DNA of 64,000 nucleotides, taken from positions 186,001 through 250,000 of the forward strand of contig NC_003155.5 in assembly GCF_000009765.2 (NCBI RefSeq). Direction: 5' to 3'. The translations under genes and the position numbers were made by a program. Of the stretch, positions 17,015-25,733 are shown piece by piece (position 1 is the stretch's first letter; each line of letters begins with the position of its first letter). The stretch comes from Streptomyces avermitilis MA-4680 = NBRC 14893 (lineage in GTDB: Bacteria > Actinomycetota > Actinomycetes > Streptomycetales > Streptomycetaceae). The notes beneath the pieces are model-generated. The model searched no databases, had not been told where the DNA came from, and saw only the letters and a program-made list of their open reading frames with translations.

Positions 17015-19614
17015 CCGGCCAGGCGGCGCCGTCAGCGTCCGGCTCGGTATTCGGCATGTTCACCGGCATCATTCACACCGTCGGCTGGGTGATCGCCTAC
17101 TGGTACGTTCCCGTGGCTGCCGCCATCGTCATCTGGGCCGTGAGCGAGACGGCGGTACGCCGCCTGGCGAGGAAGGCCTCGGCCGAGCGGATGGCGCTGG
17201 AGCTCGTGCCGTCGCGGCACTTCGACCCCGGCCTGGAGGAGATCTTCCGCCGCGGAGTCCAGCTCGCCCGGGCCTCGACGAGCATGCCGTGGTGGGCGCC
17301 GCGCCGTACGAAGGCGGTGCAGATCCGGCTGCGCGCCGACGGGTCCAGTCCGCTGCGCTACCGGATCGAGGGTCCCGCCGGCGGCGAACGTCTGCTGTCG
17401 ATCACTCCCTTCGGCCCGGGCGTCACGGTGAACCGGGCTCGTCCCCTCGTCGACAAGCCGCGTGAGCATGTGGTGCGGGCGGAGTTCATCCTGCGCGGCA
17501 AGCCCACGGCCCCGCTGCGTGAAGTGCCGCTGGACCCGGACCCGTTGCAGCCACTGATCGATGCCGTCTGCGACCTGCGGGCGGAACTGGGTGACCTGGC
17601 TGAGATACGGCTCGACATCCAGCGGGCCCCCAAGTGGGCGCTTCGGGCGCGCCGTGTGCAGCTGATGTCGGACGCTCGCCGCAGGGAGCGTCGCGAGGCT
17701 CAGCGGGCTGCCAGGTGGGTGCGGCAGGACGCCACCGGCATCGAGGACTCGCTCGCCTGGCAGTTGCAGCAGTTGGTCAGCCGGAAGCAGGACGGGGGCG
17801 GGCGCCGTCTGGTCATGCCGCCGGTCCCCCGCCGGGTGGACCCCCAGGACGCGCTGGGCAAGCTCGCCGGTGACGACCATCTCGTCCGTGTGCAGCTGCT
17901 CGTGATGTGCGCCTCGAACACCGAAGGGCGGGCCGAGGCGAGGCTCGCCCAGCTCCAGGCCGCGTTCGACGTGTTCGGCGGGGGCTCGCGGTGGGCGATG
18001 CGCGGGTGGCGCGTAGGTCCGTGGCGGTTCGGCGCGGACCGCTGGCCCAGCCGGCGCGGCTTCGAGCGCCGCTGGCGGCTGGGACACTGCCAGCCACCCC
18101 GCCCGAACTGGGTGCGCCTGGAGGAATTGCTCGGCCTGCTCAAGCCGCCCACGGTGCACTGCCGTCTGCCGCTGCTCGCCGCAGACCTGCCGACCTTCGA
18201 GTTCGGGAACCCCGAGTTGCTGCTGCAGGGCATCTACCGCTCCCCCGACGGTCGTCGGCGCTTGATCGCCAGCTACGCCAAGGAGACGCTGTTCGAGGTA
18301 GGGGTGGGCAAGGCGGGCGGCGGCAAGACCGAACGCGCCCTCGCTCAGGCGATCGGCTGGGCGCATGCCGGAGGCGGGCTGCTGTTCGTCGACCCGCACC
18401 GCGACTCCTGGCCCCGTGCTCTGCCGTTCCTGGCCCACGACGCGCTGATGCAGCGGATCGCACTCATCGACCTCAACGCCCATGGGACTTCTCCGCACGT
18501 GAGTTGCTGGAACCCGCTCGGTATGCACCAGGGCCAGACAGCGCACGAGGTCGTCGAGGCCACCGCGGACGCCTTCGCGTCCGCGCTCGGCTGGGACGAC
18601 GCCAGCGCACCCCGCGCGCTGACGATCCTCACCGCCGCCCTGGCGGTGCTGGTGGCCGTCAACGAAACCGCATGCCAGGCCGGGCGTCCGGAGGACCAGG
18701 CCACGGTCTTCCACCTGCGGGCGCTACTCACCGATCCGCTCTTCCGCGCTGCGGCGCTCGCCGGGGTGGAGGGACGGCTCGAGGAGGAGACCCGCTCCTG
18801 GTGGCAGACGGTGTTCCCGACACTGCCCGCCGACTCCTTCGCCGTGGTCCTCAACCCGATCGCCCGCCTCGCCGCCAACCCCGTCACCCGCGCGTTCCTC
18901 GGGCAGCCGGCCGGCGTCTACAACATCCGCGGCGCGATGGACTCGAAGATGATCGTATGGGTGTGCCCGGGCGGGAACGGACCCACCGACCGGCTGATCA
19001 CCGCGCTGCTCGCCCGGGACCTGCTACGCGCCGTGCGCTCCCGCCGCGACACCCCCGAAGGCCAGCGGGTGCCGTTCCGCCCATACTTCGACGAGCTGAT
19101 CACCCTGACTGGCGCGGCCCCCGAAACGATCGCCAGCATGTTCGAGGACTTCCGCAAGTACAAGGTCCACGTCCACGGCATGACACAGCTGCTGGCCCGC
19201 CTGCCCAACCCGGTGCGGCTGTCCCTGGTCCAGAACGCCTCCACCCTGGCCTCCACCGCCGGCTCACAGTCCGCCATCGCCCCGATCACCGCGGAATGGG
19301 GCGACCGCCCCGGCCCTGACATCGTCGCCGCCCTGGACCGGTTCGAGCACTACATGTCGCTGACGGTCAGGGGCGCTCGCGTCGGCCCCGTCCCGATCAC
19401 CGGTCCGCACCTCGACGAAGTCTTCGCCGACTACGCCCGCCCCCGCCAGGCGGCAGCACTGGAGCGCTCCGCCCGGGCCATGGCCGGGGCTGCGCCACTG
19501 GACCAGCTCACAGCACTCGCCACTAACCAACTGAACCGTGTGGGCGACTTTCTCGCCCAGCACGCCCCCACCACCCGGCCCGCCGCACGGCTGCAGAAGA
19601 AGGGATACCAGTGA
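16990..19614 (+). CDS. VirD4/TraG-like coupling ATPase
   Basis: I chose the GTG at 16990 because AAAGGAG at 16976-16982 precedes it; the upstream open frame overlaps the previous gene. The 874-residue protein has an N-terminal membrane segment (residues about 14-50), a central domain, and an ATPase domain with Walker A GKAGGGKT at 440-447 (Lys446), followed by LLFVDPHRDSW and a Walker B-like YFDELITLTG near residue 698. GMTQLLARLPNPVRLSLVQNAST resembles the conserved motifs after Walker B in coupling proteins. It would recruit DNA-protein substrates to the channel. The next gene starts inside its stop codon. Confidence 0.85.
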   Translation: MDSAAPYLTGQAAPSASGSVFGMFTGIIHTVGWVIAYWYVPVAAAIVIWAVSETAVRRLARKASAERMALELVPSRHFDPGLEEIFRRGVQLARASTSMPWWAPRRTKAVQIRLRADGSSPLRYRIEGPAGGERLLSITPFGPGVTVNRARPLVDKPREHVVRAEFILRGKPTAPLREVPLDPDPLQPLIDAVCDLRAELGDLAEIRLDIQRAPKWALRARRVQLMSDARRRERREAQRAARWVRQDATGIEDSLAWQLQQLVSRKQDGGGRRLVMPPVPRRVDPQDALGKLAGDDHLVRVQLLVMCASNTEGRAEARLAQLQAAFDVFGGGSRWAMRGWRVGPWRFGADRWPSRRGFERRWRLGHCQPPRPNWVRLEELLGLLKPPTVHCRLPLLAADLPTFEFGNPELLLQGIYRSPDGRRRLIASYAKETLFEVGVGKAGGGKTERALAQAIGWAHAGGGLLFVDPHRDSWPRALPFLAHDALMQRIALIDLNAHGTSPHVSCWNPLGMHQGQTAHEVVEATADAFASALGWDDASAPRALTILTAALAVLVAVNETACQAGRPEDQATVFHLRALLTDPLFRAAALAGVEGRLEEETRSWWQTVFPTLPADSFAVVLNPIARLAANPVTRAFLGQPAGVYNIRGAMDSKMIVWVCPGGNGPTDRLITALLARDLLRAVRSRRDTPEGQRVPFRPYFDELITLTGAAPETIASMFEDFRKYKVHVHGMTQLLARLPNPVRLSLVQNASTLASTAGSQSAIAPITAEWGDRPGPDIVAALDRFEHYMSLTVRGARVGPVPITGPHLDEVFADYARPRQAAALERSARAMAGAAPLDQLTALATNQLNRVGDFLAQHAPTTRPAARLQKKGYQ

Positions 19615-20525
19615 CCACCGCCTTCGAGACCCTGTCGTCCGGCCGCACACCGAGTCCGGTCGAGCCGCTGCCGCATCAGCTCCTTGCGGTGCTGGGGCAG
19701 CACCGGATGGCAACAACCGGTCAGCTCCACGACCTGTTGCGGCCTGACGCGGCGCGGCAGACCGTCTCCACACCGTTGAACAAGCTGCGCCGCAAGGGCC
19801 TGGTGGACTACGCGGTGCTGCCGCAGTCCAACCGGTCGCGGGCCTGGTACCTGACAGGGGAGGGTGCCCGGCTGGTGAGGGACTTCCCCGCGCTCCGGGG
19901 CCGTCCGCCGTATCCGATCACCTCGGCCACGGCTGCCTCGTTGAAGACACCGCACACCCTGACCGTGGTCCGCACCCACCTGGCGTTCGTCACCGATGCC
20001 CGCAGGCGTGGGGACGAACACGGTCACCTGGACTGGACACCCGAGGTCTCACACCCGCTCAGCGACGGCGAGAAGATCATCACGGATGCGGTGATGCACT
20101 ACACCCTCATCGGTGATGATCAGCGGACAAAGCTCAGGGCATTCGTCGAGGTCGACCGAACGACCATGAGCAGCGAGCGGCTCGCGTCGAAATTGATCGA
20201 ATACGCGCGGCTGTGGTCGTACGAGCCGCAGCCTGCCAGCCGGTCCCGAGCACGTCAGCCGGCCGTTCCCGGTGCCGTCTGGCTGCGCTGGTATCCCGTG
20301 TTTCCCCGGGTCCTGTTCGCGCTCACCGGAGCCTCCCGGTACGTACTGGACAACCGGATCTCCGACCTGCAGGCCATGGTGGCGCAGCATCCGCTCGTGG
20401 GCACGCTGGCCCGGCAGGTTCCGATGGGCGCGGCGGTCCTGGAAGACCTCGAAGACAAGGGTCCTACCCGCAATGTCTGGGTGCCTCTGGCTGGCGGCAA
20501 GCCGCGGCCCTGGACCGAGCTGTGA
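19611..20525 (+). CDS. Replication-relaxation family protein (copy 2)
   Basis: The GTG at 19611 overlaps the coupling ATPase stop. The 304-residue product closely matches copy 1 (2180-3094) along its whole length: HQLLAVLGQHRMATTGQL, WYLTGEGARLVRDFP, RAFVEVDRTTMSSERLASKL and WLRWYPVFPRVLF. Clear divergence in the first 20 residues and a few positions shows an older duplication or separate acquisition. Translational coupling to a VirD4-like protein suggests a role in preparing or recognising the DNA to be transferred, for example at the origin of transfer. No relaxase motif (HUH or Tyr signature) is obvious to me. Confidence 0.85.
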   Translation: MTTAFETLSSGRTPSPVEPLPHQLLAVLGQHRMATTGQLHDLLRPDAARQTVSTPLNKLRRKGLVDYAVLPQSNRSRAWYLTGEGARLVRDFPALRGRPPYPITSATAASLKTPHTLTVVRTHLAFVTDARRRGDEHGHLDWTPEVSHPLSDGEKIITDAVMHYTLIGDDQRTKLRAFVEVDRTTMSSERLASKLIEYARLWSYEPQPASRSRARQPAVPGAVWLRWYPVFPRVLFALTGASRYVLDNRISDLQAMVAQHPLVGTLARQVPMGAAVLEDLEDKGPTRNVWVPLAGGKPRPWTEL

Positions 20526-20581
20526 CTCGGCAGTCTCGTGTCGACCGAATGTCGCAGCCTTGCAACTGCTTCGGAACTCTC

Positions 20582-20611
20582 TTGACGTTTGCTTACGCGA
20601 ACCATTAGTTT
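20582..20611 (+). promoter_or_regulatory. Candidate promoter for 20675 gene
   Basis: TTGACG at 20582-20587 and TAGTTT at 20606-20611 are separated by 18 bases, close to a housekeeping -35/-10 pair in an otherwise GC-rich area. The predicted start point lies about 55 bases before the ATG at 20675. It could also feed the pilus genes downstream. Confidence 0.5.
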
Positions 20612-20674
20612 ACTTCTGCACACCGGGTCGCGCCTTTCAAACGACCCTGCGTGTCTCGGACTTGGGAGAACCAG

Positions 20675-20995
20675 ATGCCTCAAGCTGCTAGTGAGATTCG
20701 CATCCCTGAAATGGCTTCGGGTGCCGAATGGCCCGTCGACACCCAGGCCGTCTCGTTCGTCGGAAGCGCCTGCGTAGTCCAAGGGGCCGACGACTTCGAC
20801 CTGGACGACCTGAACCTGGTGCGCCATCAGTTCCCAGGCCGGCGCGTCACGCTCGACGGAGACGTGATCACCGTGTGGCCGACTCCCCTACAGGTCGGGC
20901 GAGGTGAGCAGCATCCGTACGCGCTCAACGCCGCCGAGGTTGGCCACCGGAAGAACCGACAGCGCGAGGTCTCGTTCTTGCGAACAGGGCGCTGA
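20675..20995 (+). CDS. Small acidic hypothetical protein, 106 aa
   Basis: The ATG at 20675 follows GGGAG at 20665-20669. The product has ADDFDLDDLNLVRHQFPGRR followed by VTLDGDVITVWPTPLQ, suggesting a small alpha/beta fold, and a basic C-terminus. I recognise no family. It is the first gene after the transfer operon and has its own promoter candidate, so it may be regulatory or a lead gene of the pilus block. Confidence 0.55.
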   Translation: MPQAASEIRIPEMASGAEWPVDTQAVSFVGSACVVQGADDFDLDDLNLVRHQFPGRRVTLDGDVITVWPTPLQVGRGEQHPYALNAAEVGHRKNRQREVSFLRTGR

Positions 20996-21155
20996 AGCGG
21001 TCCGCACGAAGCCAGGACCGGCCCGGAACATGTGCGGACGGAACGAGCCAATACACAGGACTAGAAATCGACATCCGGTTCCGAAAGTGACCGGTTAAGT
21101 CCCGAGTTGTACGAGTGAACTCCAATATCAAGCTGGGAAGTTGACTGGCATATGC

Positions 21156-21183
21156 GTAATCTTGCGGTCACGCAACGCATTAC
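21156..21183. promoter_or_regulatory. Dyad upstream of lipoprotein and pilus operon
   Basis: GTAATC-TTGCG at 21156-21166 faces CGCAA-CG-CATTAC at 21171-21183 around GTCA: the 5-bp inner arms are exact, and GTAAT/ATTAC match with slightly uneven spacing. It lies about 90 bases before the GTG at 21274, in a 278-base gap with no gene, as expected of an operator. Confidence 0.4.
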
Positions 21184-21273
21184 CGCAGCTGGACCAGGCC
21201 GCGGTACCGGGCCGCCGTATACCGGAGGCCGGAGGCAGCGGTCGCATCGCACCGCGTCGCACGGGGAGACAAC

Positions 21274-21879
21274 GTGACACGCACAAAACGACGCTCGTCA
21301 GGGCTCAGGCTCGCCGCTGTTCGCACCCGGAAGCACGCCACAGCCGTACTTCTCGCGGGCAGTCTGGTGGCGCTTGCCGGTTGTAGCGATAGCGGCACGG
21401 ACGCGTCACCGCCCCAGCCCAGCCGTACTCAAACGGCTAGCCCGTCGTCGTCCCCCAGTTCCACAGCTGATGCGGAGGACGCCGCCGTCGTCGCCGCGTA
21501 CACCCGCTCCTGGAGTGCGCAGACGGAGGCCTACAGGAAGGCATCCTCCGCAGGCACCGATCTGAAGAAGAACACCACTCTCCGGGCCCTGGCTGACATC
21601 GAGAGCGACCTGGCTGCGATGCGGGAGGCCAGGCAGGTAACGACCGGGATTCCGGTGATCCACCCGAAGGAACCCAAGGTGACCCACGGTGAGATTCCCA
21701 AGGCCACCCTCACGGACTGCGTCGACACTACGAACTGGACGCTGATCGACAAGGCCTCGAAGAAGCCGGTCCCGCTTCCATCGGAGCGACTCATCAAATA
21801 CGTCAGCACCGCGACGCTTGAAAAGTGGGGGACGAAGTGGATGGTCACGGAGTTGACCGCGAAAGATCAAGCCTGCTGA
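21274..21879 (+). CDS. Lipoprotein of the pilus operon
   Basis: The GTG at 21274 follows GGGGAGA. A twin-basic N-terminus, hydrophobic core and lipobox LAGC (about residue 36) mark a lipoprotein, followed by a Ser/Thr/Pro spacer and a globular domain (AAYTRSWSAQTEAYRKAS; LTDCVDTTNWTLIDK; EKWGTKWMVTEL). This resembles small secreted lipoproteins that accompany plasmid-borne Tad genes in streptomycetes. It overlaps the next gene by about 40 bases, so the two are coupled. Confidence 0.8.
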   Translation: MTRTKRRSSGLRLAAVRTRKHATAVLLAGSLVALAGCSDSGTDASPPQPSRTQTASPSSSPSSTADAEDAAVVAAYTRSWSAQTEAYRKASSAGTDLKKNTTLRALADIESDLAAMREARQVTTGIPVIHPKEPKVTHGEIPKATLTDCVDTTNWTLIDKASKKPVPLPSERLIKYVSTATLEKWGTKWMVTELTAKDQAC

Positions 21880-22697
21880 CCCGGCGCCTGTCATTACTCA
21901 TCGGCGCCCTCGTCCTGGCCGCGGCAGGCACCGCGCACGCCGACGACGACCCCGATGTCGGGGCGGGCAAGTGCCAGGTCATCAAGTTCTGCGTCGGCGT
22001 CGGCGTGGACGACGAGACCGGCGGGAAGGGCACCCAGACGGGCTCGCAGGGCAGCAGCGGCAGCAAGACGCAGTGCAAGCTGACCAAGGTCAACCCGAAG
22101 CCGCCGGCCAACCATCCGGTCTGGAACGGCGCCGACCCCAAGAAGAGCGACCTGTACTTCCGCGCTTGCACGGACGGCGGCGACGGTTTCGTCGTCGTAC
22201 CGCAGGGCCAACCCGCACCCCAGGTGGACCCGCAGGAGCTGGCGCAGCGCGCGGTCGACTCGATGACGCTGCTCGGCCCGGACATCGCCAGCCCGCGCGG
22301 GGCCGGGAAGTACACGGTCGGTGTGCCGACGTGGATGTGGGTCAACCAGAGTGCCACGACCTTCGGGCCCAACACCGCGTCGGCCTCGGCGGGCGGGATA
22401 ACCGTCACCGCTACCGCGAAGGTCTCCAAGATCGTGTGGCAGATGGGCGACGGCGCCTCCGTGACGTGCAACGGCCCGGGCACGCCGTACCAGGCGTCCG
22501 AGGGCATGGCCCAGTCACCTAACTGCGGACATGTGTATTCCAAGAGCTCAGCTGGTGCCCGCAGCGGCAAGTACCCGGTGACCGCGACGTCGACGTGGAC
22601 GATCGACTGGCAGGGCGGCGGAGCTGCCGGCCAGCTCACCGAGATCCGGCAAACCAACGTGCAGGTGGCGATCGGCGAGCTGCAGGTCGTCAGATAA
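21837..22697 (+). CDS. Secreted protein of unknown function
   Basis: The start is uncertain; GTG at 21837 (after GGGG) and GTG at 21825 are both in frame. A signal peptide, LSLLIGALVLAAAGTAHA, is followed by a Cys-containing stretch (GKCQVIKFCVGVGVDD), a Gly/Ser-rich spacer and a beta-rich domain (GVPTWMWVNQSATTFG, WQMGDGASVTCNGPGTPY, WTIDWQGGGAAGQLTEIR). The family is common in Streptomyces next to pilus genes, often loosely labelled ATP/GTP-binding, but I see no P-loop. It would be exported, perhaps a pilus-associated surface protein. Confidence 0.75.
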   Translation: MDGHGVDRERSSLLTRRLSLLIGALVLAAAGTAHADDDPDVGAGKCQVIKFCVGVGVDDETGGKGTQTGSQGSSGSKTQCKLTKVNPKPPANHPVWNGADPKKSDLYFRACTDGGDGFVVVPQGQPAPQVDPQELAQRAVDSMTLLGPDIASPRGAGKYTVGVPTWMWVNQSATTFGPNTASASAGGITVTATAKVSKIVWQMGDGASVTCNGPGTPYQASEGMAQSPNCGHVYSKSSAGARSGKYPVTATSTWTIDWQGGGAAGQLTEIRQTNVQVAIGELQVVR

Positions 22698-22718
22698 CGC
22701 CGCCGGAAGGACAGAACG

Positions 22719-23423
22719 TTGAGCAAGTCCCAAGAACGATTAGCAGCCAGCCCCAACGGAGTCCCCCAGCAGGGACGAGTATCCGGCGCGGTTGCTCCCC
22801 CACGGGTGTCGGCCCGCAGGCGCCGGCCGGGTGTCATCGCCCTGTCGCTGGCGCTGATCGCCGCTGGAGGGGCCGGTGTTGCCGTCCTGCTGCTCCAGGT
22901 CGGCCACCGCACCGAGGTGGTGACCGTGGCCCGCGATGTCCAGGTCGGCCAGGTCCTGAGCGAAGAGGACCTGGGCAAGGCTTCCATCGCCCTGGACCCG
23001 GCCGTCAAAGCGGTGCGTGCCGGTGACCTGGATTCAGTGGTGGGCAAGCGGGCCGCTGTGGAGCTCAGGCCCGGTTCCCTGTTGGCGCCGTCGCAGGTGA
23101 CGGAGGATTCCTTGGTGAAGGCCGGCGAGCAGCTGGTGCCGATCGGGCTCAAGTCGGAACAGGTCCCGGCCACCGCGCTGGTGCCGGGCCAGAAGGTGGA
23201 GCTGGTCCACGTCCCGGCGCAGGGCGTGGAGGACACGGGCAAGTCGTCCGGCCTCTCTCCGAGGACCATCGCCGGGCGGGTCGTGAAGGCGTCCGGCGCC
23301 GCCCCTGGTAGCGGGGTTGTGGTCGTCGATGTCGCTACTTCTGCGGATGACGGTCCCATCGCCGCTGCGTGGGTGTCGGCTGGCACGCTGCGCCTGGTCC
23401 TCGCTGCTCCGGACGGTAGCTGA
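22719..23423 (+). CDS. SAF-domain protein, CpaB/RcpC-like
   Basis: A TTG at 22719 follows GGAAGG. The product (234 aa) has a basic N-terminus, one membrane helix (VIALSLALIAAGGAGVAVLLL) and a SAF domain (TVARDVQVGQVLSEEDLGKASIAL; AVELRPGSLL; VKAGEQLVPIGL). This is the architecture of CpaB/RcpC, the periplasmic or wall-side assembly factor of Tad pili. Its stop overlaps the ATG of the next gene. Confidence 0.8.
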   Translation: MSKSQERLAASPNGVPQQGRVSGAVAPPRVSARRRRPGVIALSLALIAAGGAGVAVLLLQVGHRTEVVTVARDVQVGQVLSEEDLGKASIALDPAVKAVRAGDLDSVVGKRAAVELRPGSLLAPSQVTEDSLVKAGEQLVPIGLKSEQVPATALVPGQKVELVHVPAQGVEDTGKSSGLSPRTIAGRVVKASGAAPGSGVVVVDVATSADDGPIAAAWVSAGTLRLVLAAPDGS

Positions 23424-24250
23424 TGGCTGTGATCGCGCTGGCCGGCTGCAGCGGCGCACCGGGAGTAACCACGAGTGCGCTGGCGCTGCTGCTGTCGTGG
23501 CCGCTGGAGCAGGGCCGGAAGATGATCCTGGCTGAGTGTGACCCGGACGGCGGGGCCGTGCTGCACGGTCTGCTGCAGGGCACGCTCGGCGACCGGTACG
23601 GGCTGCGGAACCTGTCGGTCGCTGCTCGCAAGGGCGAGTCCGGTGACGCTTTCTGGCGGCAGCTGATCGATTTGTCCAGTGACGACGGCAAGCAGGAGTC
23701 GCCGCGCGACCGGCTGTTGCTGCCGGGCATCACCGACCCCGCGCAGGCGGCGAGTCTGGTTTCGGTGTGGAAGGCGCTGGCGGTGGCCTTCCGCGGCATC
23801 GACGCCAGCCAAGGCCATGACATTCTGATCGACCTCGGTCGCACCGGGGCCTTCGGGCCCTCCGCGGTCTTGGCCGAGCAGGCTGACGCGGTGGTCGTGG
23901 TGGTGCGCAATACCCTGCGCTCCCTGCAATCCGCGCAGGCCCGGGTGGCCGTTCTGGAGAAGCGGGTCGGCGATGTCGGGCTCATCGTGATCAACGAAGG
24001 GCCCTACCCCGCTGGCGAGGTGCAGCGGGTGCTGCAGGTGCCGGTGGTGGCGACCCTTCCGTATGCGCCGAAGGACGCCCAGGTTCTGTCCGACGGCGCC
24101 GATCAGCCGCGCCACTTCACCAAATCCGCCCTGATGAAGGCCTCCCGGACGTGTAGTGCCCTGCTGGTTCAGCGGGCCGCTGCGCGGCGGGCCCGCCTCG
24201 ATCCGCGGGCAGCGTTTGTTGGGGGCGGGGAGGTGACCCGTGCGCGGTAA
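23423..24250 (+). CDS. MinD/ParA-fold protein, TadZ/CpaE-like, with altered P-loop
   Basis: The ATG at 23423 overlaps the SAF stop. The 275-residue product begins MAVIALAGCSGAPGVTTSAL, where the deviant Walker A of MinD/ParA (KGGVGKTT) is replaced by SGAPGVTT, so both lysines are missing. ECDPDGGAVLHG and ILIDLGR follow at the expected places, as does VVVVVRNTLRSLQSAQARV. Position between SAF/CpaB and CpaF fits TadZ/CpaE, which places the pilus machine in the cell. Loss of the lysines suggests weak or no ATP hydrolysis; other TadZ proteins are also atypical. Confidence 0.75.
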   Translation: MAVIALAGCSGAPGVTTSALALLLSWPLEQGRKMILAECDPDGGAVLHGLLQGTLGDRYGLRNLSVAARKGESGDAFWRQLIDLSSDDGKQESPRDRLLLPGITDPAQAASLVSVWKALAVAFRGIDASQGHDILIDLGRTGAFGPSAVLAEQADAVVVVVRNTLRSLQSAQARVAVLEKRVGDVGLIVINEGPYPAGEVQRVLQVPVVATLPYAPKDAQVLSDGADQPRHFTKSALMKASRTCSALLVQRAAARRARLDPRAAFVGGGEVTRAR

Positions 24251-25733
24251 GCCGTTGCATCCCGATCCCACCGTGGCCCCGCCACCTGGCCGCCCCCAGC
24301 CGGCCTGGCCTCATCAGGCGAATGGGACGGCTGCCGGTGCTGCCTCGAGTACGCACGCGCTCGGCACCGCCACGCCTCAGGTCACCGTCGACTACCAGGT
24401 GGCCCGGCATATCGCCGGCCAGGTCGCCAAGCAGCGCGAGGAGTTGCTGAAGGCGAAGCCTGATATGGACCGGGCCAGCGAGCAGCAGCGTTGCCTGGAC
24501 TGGATCAACGAGGCGGTCGCGCTGTGGTCGGACTCGGCGGCGATGGCGCCGCAGGAGGATGAGGCACTGCGGCGTGCCGTCTATGACCTGCTCTTTCGGG
24601 CCGGGCGGCTGCAGCCGTATCTGGATGATGAGCGGGTCGAGGACATCATCATCCAGGGCCCGGACGAGGTGTGGCTCGACTACGGCGACGGTGAGCGCCG
24701 GATGGTCGGGCCGATCGCGGAGTCGGAGGACGAACTGCTGGAGTTATTAAGGGAGTTGGCCCGGAGTTCCGGGCACAACGAGCGCACCATCTCCACGGCG
24801 AACCCGACCCTGGCCCTGTCCCTGCAGGACGGCTCCCGTCTGCAGGCGATCACCGGGCTGGGCCCGATGACCTATGCGGTCATCCGCCGGCACCGGGTCT
24901 CCCACGCCGGTCTCGACGACCTGGTGCGGCTGGGCACGATCGACCCGATCCTGCGCGACTTCCTCGGCGCGTGCGTGCGCGCGGAGAAGAACATCATGAT
25001 CGCGGGGAAGCAGAAGGCCGGGAAGACCACCTTGCTGCGGGCGATGCTCAAGGAGTTCGGCCCGGAGTGCCGGTTTGCGACCATTCAGACCGAGGACGAG
25101 CTGTTCGCCCACGCCAACGGCTACCACCGGCAGGTCGTCTCCCTGGTGGGCCGCGAGTCCAACGGGGAGAAGGACGTCACCGGGCGGGGTGCTGGCGAGG
25201 TCACGCTGTTGGATCTGATGCATCCCGCGTTGCGGATGTCGCTGGAGCGGATCGTGGTGGGCGAGGTCCGCGGGCCGGAAGTCGTGGCGATGATGCAGGC
25301 GTTGACGAACGGGTCGGGCGGCAACCTGTGCACGATTCACGCCCGGCGCCCGGACATCATCTTCGACCGGATCGCCGAGCTGTACGCGCTCGCTCAGGAC
25401 AACCTGTCCGAGCAGCTCGCCTACCGGCAGACCGCCAACGGCCTGGACTTCATCGTGTACGTCGACATGACCGATGAGACGCAGATCGGCGGCCGCCGCC
25501 ACCGCTACGTCTCCCACGTCCTGGAGCTGACTGGGATCGGCGAGAACGGCCGTCCCGCCACCAACACGGTCTTCTCCCCCGGAGCCGAGTTCGGCGAGCT
25601 GCGCGCGGTGCCGAGGATGGATCCGGGCTGCGTCGACGACCTGCGCCGCGTCGGCTTCGACTCCGCCCAGCTGCAACAGCCCTACGGGGCCTGGCAGGCG
25701 CCGCTGCAGCTGAAGGTGGGGGTGATCCGATGA
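24240..25733 (+). CDS. CpaF/TadA-type secretion ATPase
   Basis: The GTG at 24240 lies inside the end of the previous gene. The 497-residue protein has the N-terminal domain of CpaF/TadA (RAVYDLLFRAGRLQPYLDD; VEDIIIQGPDEVWLDYGDG) and a motor with Walker A GKQKAGKTT at 256-264 (Lys262), Walker B/His box RMSLERIVVGEVRGPE, and CTIHARRP. It would power pilus extension, and retraction if any, at the inner membrane. Overlaps with genes on both sides show one translational unit. Confidence 0.9.
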   Translation: MRGKPLHPDPTVAPPPGRPQPAWPHQANGTAAGAASSTHALGTATPQVTVDYQVARHIAGQVAKQREELLKAKPDMDRASEQQRCLDWINEAVALWSDSAAMAPQEDEALRRAVYDLLFRAGRLQPYLDDERVEDIIIQGPDEVWLDYGDGERRMVGPIAESEDELLELLRELARSSGHNERTISTANPTLALSLQDGSRLQAITGLGPMTYAVIRRHRVSHAGLDDLVRLGTIDPILRDFLGACVRAEKNIMIAGKQKAGKTTLLRAMLKEFGPECRFATIQTEDELFAHANGYHRQVVSLVGRESNGEKDVTGRGAGEVTLLDLMHPALRMSLERIVVGEVRGPEVVAMMQALTNGSGGNLCTIHARRPDIIFDRIAELYALAQDNLSEQLAYRQTANGLDFIVYVDMTDETQIGGRRHRYVSHVLELTGIGENGRPATNTVFSPGAEFGELRAVPRMDPGCVDDLRRVGFDSAQLQQPYGAWQAPLQLKVGVIR

